From Moniliella sp. 'wahieum' (Eukaryota; Basidiomycota; Moniliellomycetes; Moniliellales; Moniliellaceae), in assembly GCA_003971905.1 (NCBI GenBank), contig RSEE01000033.1:263001-327000 (forward strand): a stretch of DNA of 64,000 nucleotides, written 5' to 3'. Below the pieces are notes generated by a model that saw nothing but the letters and a program-made list of their open reading frames with translations, had not been told where the DNA came from and made no database searches. The position numbers and the translations under genes were made by a program. Below, one piece after another: positions 58,314-64,000 of the stretch. Each line of letters begins with the position of its first letter. The first letter of the stretch is position 1.

Positions 58314-58767
58314 GTGTATGGGCCGAGTACGACCCCAGCGTGGGTACAACTTTTTTATTGCGCCTCCGACTATGGGCCCCAACTGAGTGAATGCACTGTT
58401 TCAACGGCAGAACCTGCTTCTCTCTCCTGCATGTTTTCTCTCTTTAATGGACCCCCGGCACTCTCTTGAGTTGATTTTTTCCTTTGTACATCTCGTCAAC
58501 GCGGTCCTACATTTTTCCATATATATGATGTCCCTGCGCACATTTTCCCCAATCTTTTCTCCACTATACATGTCTCTCGTCTCTTGATCCACAATCTTTT
58601 TCTACGCCACAGGCTTGCAATCTGAACGCTCTTTACTCCGCAACCAACCCGGCACCTATAAAACGTCTTCCGTGTAAACATCCCATGCACGCATAACATG
58701 TGGTAGAGCGGGGACAATGTGAGAGGATGACGAGAGGACGGGTGGACATGAAGAAAAATAACAGGGA
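58314..58767. other. Convergent gap between RTA1-like and Kes1-like genes
   Basis: Two 3' ends face each other. T-rich tracts suit termination/polyadenylation regions; no gene was recognised. Confidence 0.4.
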
Positions 58768-60174
58768 TTAATGATCCTGCGCCTTGGCCAGGATGGTGGT
58801 CTTGGCTGGCGGGGCGGGAATGCCAATATGTTCCTGCTGAGCAGGAAGAGGAGAGAGAAAGATGTAGCCGGCCTCATGCAGAGGGTTGAGGCCGGCCTGG
58901 GTAGCCAGCTCGGCATACACCGGATCATCCTCGGTAGCTTGAAAGAACACGTTGACATGGGCCACGCCTTCCGCTGCCCGGTCCTTGCGGAGCTTGCGTT
59001 GTTCCTCTTCGATCCGGGTCTTGTCCTTGGAAGCAGCCACATAATCCTGCGACCGGATTCCGTCGGCCGTCGCTGCCCAGACCGTACGGGATTCCCGCGC
59101 ATCTTGAAGCGCAGCGGCTGGGACGGTGACCAAGCGGCGTGTGGGCGCATGGGCGTCGGCATCCCAAAAGACCGCATCCTTCTCCATCGGCTTGGACGGG
59201 CGCTGGTCCTGATTACCTTGCTCAGTCCATCCCACGACCCACCAACCACAACAAGCGGGCTTGCTCCCGTAGCTTCTTGCGCCGATGCATCGGCTGGCAC
59301 CGGCGCAAACACCTCGGCATTGAAGCCATGCGACGTACCGAAAAGTAGCCCTTGCCCGTGTAGCGGATCTTGGCCGTGTACCCAGAGCTGGATACGATCG
59401 TGCTCTCATTGATTAATTCGAGGTATGGACTCATGTACCACAGTCCTTCAATCGCCACCTCGGGCAAGGTGAGCAGATACCTCTCCTCCTGTTCCTGTTC
59501 TTGTTCCTGTTCCTGCCCCTCCCCCTTCTTCCCCGGCAGGCGCACGCGGACCACCGCATGACCCACTTGTCGCACCCGAATCGATCCCTTGGAGAAGGTG
59601 GTCTGTTGGCCCGAGTAGCCCGTGACCGAGATCCCAGCCTGGGCATTGGAAATGTGATACGCCGAGATGGGGGGGTGATGCGAGACTTGCTCGGCGACCA
59701 ACTGAGTTGGTCCATCGGTGGATGCGTCGGGGTGATCGGGTGCTTGGCAATCGGGGGCAGAAGGGTCGGGCACAGCAGGCCATTCTCCACGAAAGAGTTC
59801 ACCGAGAATCGGATTGAGCGGCTTCTTTTCCATCCCGGCCGAACGGTTGCGCGCCGTATAGGCCCCGCGCAAGGTGGAAATAAACCAACGCAACACGCAC
59901 ACCATTCGCTCCGCCTCGTCTTGCGCCGCACCAATCGCAACGAGCTCCGACGGGTGCTCCCCCCAATACGCAGAGAATTCGAGAAGCGAAACGGGAGACA
60001 GGATAAAGGAAGGTGCCGTCAGCGCGCTGAGATCGCCTCGAAACGAGGCAAGCGTACTCAAAAACGCTTTCCACGTCGGAGTTTGCCCGGCATCCTGCCC
60101 GCGCGCTTGAACCGTCGAGAGAGGAGGCTCGTCGGGGCCGGAAGGCTTGTCGGGGGGGGATCGGTAGCAGACAT
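58768..60174 (-). CDS. Oxysterol-binding protein, Kes1/Osh4-like
   Basis: A cytosolic lipid-transfer protein of the short OSBP-related group, which exchanges sterol and PI4P between membranes. The start is the ATG at 60174 (MSATDPP). The first GTG further upstream was rejected because the frame is joined by adding one C to a C8 run (G8 at 60152-60159, + strand). Conserved blocks are SLLEFSAYW, the lid/core KPLNPILGELFRG, the signature EQVSHHPPISAYH, TLPEVAIEGLWYM and KGYF. A disordered Gly-Gln-Glu repeat (CTGTTC-type tract, 59487-59520) interrupts the middle. Two more corrections, at 59341-59344 and between 59190 and 59215, lead to FNAEVFAPVP, GGSWDG, FWDADAHAP and the C-terminal helix with SRTVWAATADGI and EEEQRKLRKDR. 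No PH domain is present, as expected for Kes1. Confidence 0.9.
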
Positions 60175-61227
60175 GGAGGGCAGTGGAGGGAGCCGGGAAA
60201 TGGGGGGGCGGCACGGTTCGTTTAACCACAGCTGCACTGCTTAAACGTTGAGGGTAAAGTGGTAACGCCGAGCGTGCTCAGTCTCAGTACTCAAGTTCAG
60301 TTGAACCGATGCTGTGCTCTGTGGACGCCAAAGTGAAATTGAACGGGCCACAAGCAGGGGGTCAGCTCGATCAGCCGCTTAGTCGTGGGGTCAACTGGCT
60401 AGGTAAATGTTTATTGCCCCTGTAACGCCAGCGCGGATCGACTATTGAAGAGATAGGGAACGCCGCGTTGGTGGGGGGAGGGGGGGAGGGGGGGGGTGGC
60501 AACGATGGAAAGGGGGGGGGCGGAGACGCTCATGTGTTTGCTGGTCGCCCCAAAAGGCCAGCCATGTTCCCCTGATTGCCGCGTCTGTGGGGCCTGCCAT
60601 GTGCGACAGGAGACCCAGTGCATCAGTCCCAACCGCCACAAGCGGCAGTGGCACGTGCACACCGCCTCTCGATTTGTTTGGGGGGAGCAACTTTGCATGA
60701 TTTTCGTTGATCTACTCCCGGCCCTTCCTTAGCCCCCACGTCCCACGGCAGACTCACAAAAGCCTCATGTACAACGGGTGGCGTGTGCCGCATAATACAC
60801 AATCAGTGTCAGCACTGGCAGAACTGTCAGGCGCCAGGCAGGACACTTCGACGAGGCGCTATCCTGGTTGCCCCATCTCAAGCATCACTGGCGTGCCAGC
60901 CATTCTTGGACCAACGTTGGAGCCAGTCGTTCTTTGAACTCACAGTAGTGGGACAGGAAGCAATCTCAGCAACCGCATGGACGACGCGCGCACACGTTGC
61001 ACTCATCGCCGGGGGCAGAAGTGGCTCTATGACCTAGAACTTTGGGGTGGCCGGCATTACTGCCGGGCGTGCTCGATATGAATGTTCGATTAGCAGGTTC
61101 CAACTGGAAAGCCAATTGAATGGTCGTGCGAATAGAGAGGCAAAGACATGAAAAAGTACAGGTGAGTGTTGAGCACTATTAGGGCAAGGAGAAGGCCGCC
61201 CTGTTTTGATGAGAGGACTGCTAGGCC
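60175..61227. other. Intergenic between GPD1 3' end and Kes1-like promoter
   Basis: No gene was recognised. G-rich runs at 60470-60520 make exact lengths uncertain. Confidence 0.4.
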
Positions 61228-62397
61228 TTAGAGCGTCTCGGTGAGGGTCGAGACAGGGCGTCCGTTGTAGGCCACTTCGTACACCTCAGTGAAGAGAGGA
61301 TAGTCTTGTGTCCGCCCACGAGCGGCAAGGAAGAGGTGGATCTCCTTGGCGGTCACAGTGCCTTGCAACTTTTGCCCGTTGAGCAACTCAGCCTCGAGCT
61401 CATCAAACGACTTGCCCGTCTTGACAAACGCCTCGGCCACACGGCGGTTGCGGCCACCATAGCAGGTCGTGATCAGGTCGGCCACACCCGCCGACGTCTC
61501 AGTAAAGGTCTCCGACTTGACGGGGAAGAATTCTTGGGCAAAGTTCTTCATCTCGATCAGGCCGATGCGCATGATGGCTGCCTTGGCATTTTCACCCCAG
61601 CCCAGGCCATCGACCAGGCCCGCAGCAATCGCAACCACATTCTTCAACGCACCCCCCAAAGACACACCATACACATCTTCCACCAAACCCACGCGGAACT
61701 TGGGCGTCTCGAACAGCTTGTGGAAAAGTTCTGCCCAGGCGCGTTGCCCCTCGCGGTAGCCAATGGTCGTCTCGGAGAATTTGCCGCGGGCGACCTCGTT
61801 GGCAATGTTAGCACCCGAGAGCGCCGAGCACTTGCAACCCAAGTACTCCTCGATCACGTCGGCAAGACGCGGATGTGGGTCGTCTCCACCTCCACACCCT
61901 TGATCATCGAAATGGCGTGAGAATGAGGCGCAATGTGGCCCTTGAGCTTCTTGCAAATGCCATCAATGAACTGGTGGGGGGTAACAAAGACGAGCAAGTT
62001 GGCGTCCTTGGCGGTCTCAATCGGGTCGGGGCAGGCGTAAACGTTTTCGGGGAGCTTGACGCCAGGCAAGTACTTGACATTCTCGTGGTCTTCATTGATA
62101 ATCTCCGTCAGGTTGCGACCATCAATCTTCTCCTCGTACACGTACATCCACACGCGCTCCTGGAACAGGTCCGGGAACTTGTGGACATTCTCACCAATAA
62201 TCTTGGCAATGGCACTGCCCCTAGAAAGCAAAATAGCATAGCAGCTGGGTCAGAACTCGGCATCGCTGAGGCGTGGCAGAGAGTGTCGCACTCGAGTCCC
62301 ACCAAGCCAGCCAAAGTGAGGGGGAGAGGGGATGTACGCACCAGTTGCCAGAGCCAATAATGGCGATCTTGAACTGTTTGTTGGCGGGGACGGACAT
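61228..62397 (-). CDS. GPD1: NAD-dependent glycerol-3-phosphate dehydrogenase
   Basis: Reduces dihydroxyacetone phosphate to glycerol 3-phosphate with NADH, for glycerol (osmoprotection, redox balance) and lipid synthesis. Exons: 62397-62342 (MSVPANKQF...GSGNW) and 62220-61228, so the nucleotide-binding GSGNWGSA is split by the intron, whose donor is GTGCGT. Further landmarks are [44 protein letters not shown] with the catalytic Lys, and [14 protein letters not shown]. The C-terminus is TLTETL. One -1 correction is needed near 61862, between IRVL and DVIEEYLG. Length is about 350 residues, normal for the family; there is no obvious mitochondrial presequence. Confidence 0.95.
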
Positions 62398-63723
62398 GGT
62401 GGAAGAAGGGGCAGAGAAAGAGGGAAGAGGCAAGGCGGGTGGGGGAGGTGGGAGACAAGCGGTAGGGCGGGGGACAGGAGCGCGAGGTTTTATACCAGCG
62501 CTGTTTTTGGTGGTGCCGCAGCGCAGATGATTCAAATGGGGGTTTCATTCTTCCTGCCGCGATAAGATGGGCGGGCGTGGCATGGGCCAGCGGCATGGAA
62601 TGTCTGACGCGCCGAGCGACGGAAGGCAGAGGAAGCCTACCGCGACGACTGAGCGCGCTCTGGCTGTCCTGGGCCTCAGGCCGGCGGGATGATCGATGAC
62701 GCCCAGCACGGCGTCCTCTCCCTGCAGCAGCCTAGTCTGCGGCACGCCAGCAGAGCGTGGAGCTCGCCAGCAGCATCCGCTGGCTGCCCGCTGCCCACCA
62801 TCCAGGCACCGCCGGCAAGCGTCAGCCGCTGTCCTCTGCAAGGGGAAGAGACAGTGCTCAAATTTCAAACCCAGCCAGCGGCCAGCACCGCGGCTGTCAC
62901 TTGGCCCAGTCACTAGTCACGAGCAGCTGCACAGCAGGGAAATTAAGGAGGCAAGCCTTGTGCCCGCCGCCGGCTGACTTGGATGCGGCCAGCACGACGG
63001 CCAGCCTCCGCCACACAGCCTGGATTTGAGCAGGCCGCTGTGACATGTGACATGTGACATGTGACATGGCAGCACTGAGCCTGCCGCAGCCATGTGTGTT
63101 AGGTGCGTGTCACCGGCGTATGTCACGTGCCGCATGCCACATATCAATATTCAATGTCCAATGCCACCACGTCATCTGCATGGTATCGATTAGGGAGATC
63201 ATCGATCATCGACGGTGCGTCGACATGGATCGAGCATCATCGATCCTGCAGCAGCCCTCGCCGACCGAGATCCTCGGTTCTCAAGACTTCGGTCTGTGGC
63301 TGGCGTCACGCGCGTCTACGAGATCTCGGTTGCCATTGGCCAGCTGCTTGAACGCGCGACCGAAGACCAGCGACTTGGTCCTGGGCCGTGCGGGAGGTGT
63401 TGGAGGGCATGAGCAGCTGCATGAGCGGAACGCAAGGCGGGGGGGGGGGGCAGGAACTCCGAGCACGGAGGTAGGGTTGAGCTTTGCGCTCTGTCTGCGG
63501 AAGGAGAGTGGGCGGAGGGCCAGGCCGGCGAGTAGGATCGACACGCGGGCCGCGGCAGTGGCTGGGGGGGGATGGGGCACCTGGCACCTGGCAACTGTGG
63601 AGCCCAAGCCATATGCAGGGTCTTTGAATGTAAGCCTGGCGCTGAGTGGGGGGCAGGGCCGGCAGGGCAGGGCAGGGCAGAGCAGCGGGGCGGTCGTCCT
63701 GCCGCCACACCAGTTGCGCGGCC
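62398..63723. other. Divergent upstream region with TGACATG array
   Basis: No gene was recognised between GPD1 and the last, partial gene. It contains the TGACATG array and ATCGATC words near 63185-63245. Confidence 0.4.
63041..63068. repeat. TGACATG x4 tandem repeat
   Basis: Four perfect 7-base copies in a row. Related TCACATGTCAC words occur near 39900. Confidence 0.85.
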
Positions 63724-64000
63724 ATGAGCCACCCCTACTACCCCGCCCAGCATGCTCGGCCGCCGTGCCGCTTCCGGCGCACAGCCGCCATTTGCACATG
63801 CGCCGATGCCTGCACCGATGCCTGCGCCAATGCCCCCCCCATGGCTGGGCACGTGTCTGCTGGCTACCCGGCGCCCGAGATCGGCAAGGTGTGGCCGCCC
63901 TCGGCGCGCCCCATGCAGCCGCCAGCACACATGCCCTCCGCCCCCGGCCCCTCCTTCCCCCTGCAGCCGCCCCACCCCCGCCGCCCATGCGAGCTGCCTC
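63724..64000 (+). CDS. 5' end of a Pro/Met-rich protein, cut by the window edge
   Basis: The ATG at 63724 opens MSHPYYPAQHARP. Reading across what look like two frame changes gives a tract with repeated APMP units and later segments HVSAGYPAPEIGKVW and FPLQPPHP. The composition (Pro, Met, Ala) is that of an intrinsically disordered N-terminus. No family can be named from 90 residues. Confidence 0.45.
   Translation, partial: MSHPYYPAQHARPPCRFRRTAAICTCADACTDACANAPPMAGHVSAGYPAPEIGKVWPPSARPMQPPAHMPSAPGPSFPLQPPHPRRPCELP

Noticed and set aside
60175-60229. Upstream GTG start for the Kes1-like gene
   Set aside because: Eukaryotic genes rarely start at GTG, and the ATG at 60174 leads into the protein after one C is added to the C8 run.

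Overview
The window reads as nuclear DNA of a fungus, most likely a basidiomycete. Genes are monocistronic, lie on both strands, and carry short spliceosomal introns (about 55-110 nt, GTRNGT-type donors, CTNAC-like branch points). The products are eukaryotic: Ran GTPase, cytosolic ribosomal proteins L9, L30 and S16, eIF3k, Mpe1/RBBP6, Bap31, PDI, oxysterol-binding protein, a Zn2Cys6 factor. The gene set and a basidiomycete-style Zn cluster make Ustilaginomycotina my best guess, but that is inference. No prokaryotic, viral, plasmid or CRISPR feature was found.

Layout. 1-12.5 kb: ATO-type acetate transporter, a large RING-H2 protein, a small OM14-like membrane protein and a long-chain-base phosphate phosphatase (LCB3 type), all on +. 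13-21 kb: two TauD/TfdA-type dioxygenases on either side of an UNC93-like transporter. 22-28.3 kb: Bap31 (-), then a Dal5-like MFS transporter (+) and a GABA/choline-type amino-acid permease (-), convergent and both full of frame breaks. 30.6-35.5 kb: Ran (+) and RPL9 (-) convergent, then IDI1 (-) and eIF3k (+) divergent. 36.7-42.8 kb: a Zn2Cys6 factor and a proline-rich protein with an eIF4E-binding motif. 43.9-50.4 kb: RPL30 (-), a COX7C/Cox8-like subunit (+), RPS16 (+), pyridoxal kinase (+), a Nudix hydrolase (-). 52-62.4 kb: Mpe1 (+), an Erp38-like PDI (+), an RTA1-like 7TM protein (+), a Kes1-like lipid-transfer protein (-) and NAD-glycerol-3-phosphate dehydrogenase (-). The last 280 bases hold the start of another gene.

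A property that shapes all reading here is that most longer genes need one or more +1/-1 frame corrections, often in homopolymers. One falls in the essential ribosomal protein S16. I therefore treat the breaks as probable uncorrected sequencing indels rather than widespread pseudogenes, and say in each entry where they fall.

How the genes work together: much of the window is core housekeeping (translation, mRNA 3'-end processing, ER folding and export, sterol/isoprenoid and sphingolipid metabolism, glycerol synthesis, vitamin B6). The three ribosomal protein genes share an upstream CTAGGGTT + TCACGTG arrangement. The most accessory-looking parts are the dioxygenase-transporter-dioxygenase group and the two broken nutrient transporters. 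Intergenic DNA is rich in short near-palindromic words that recur between genes.
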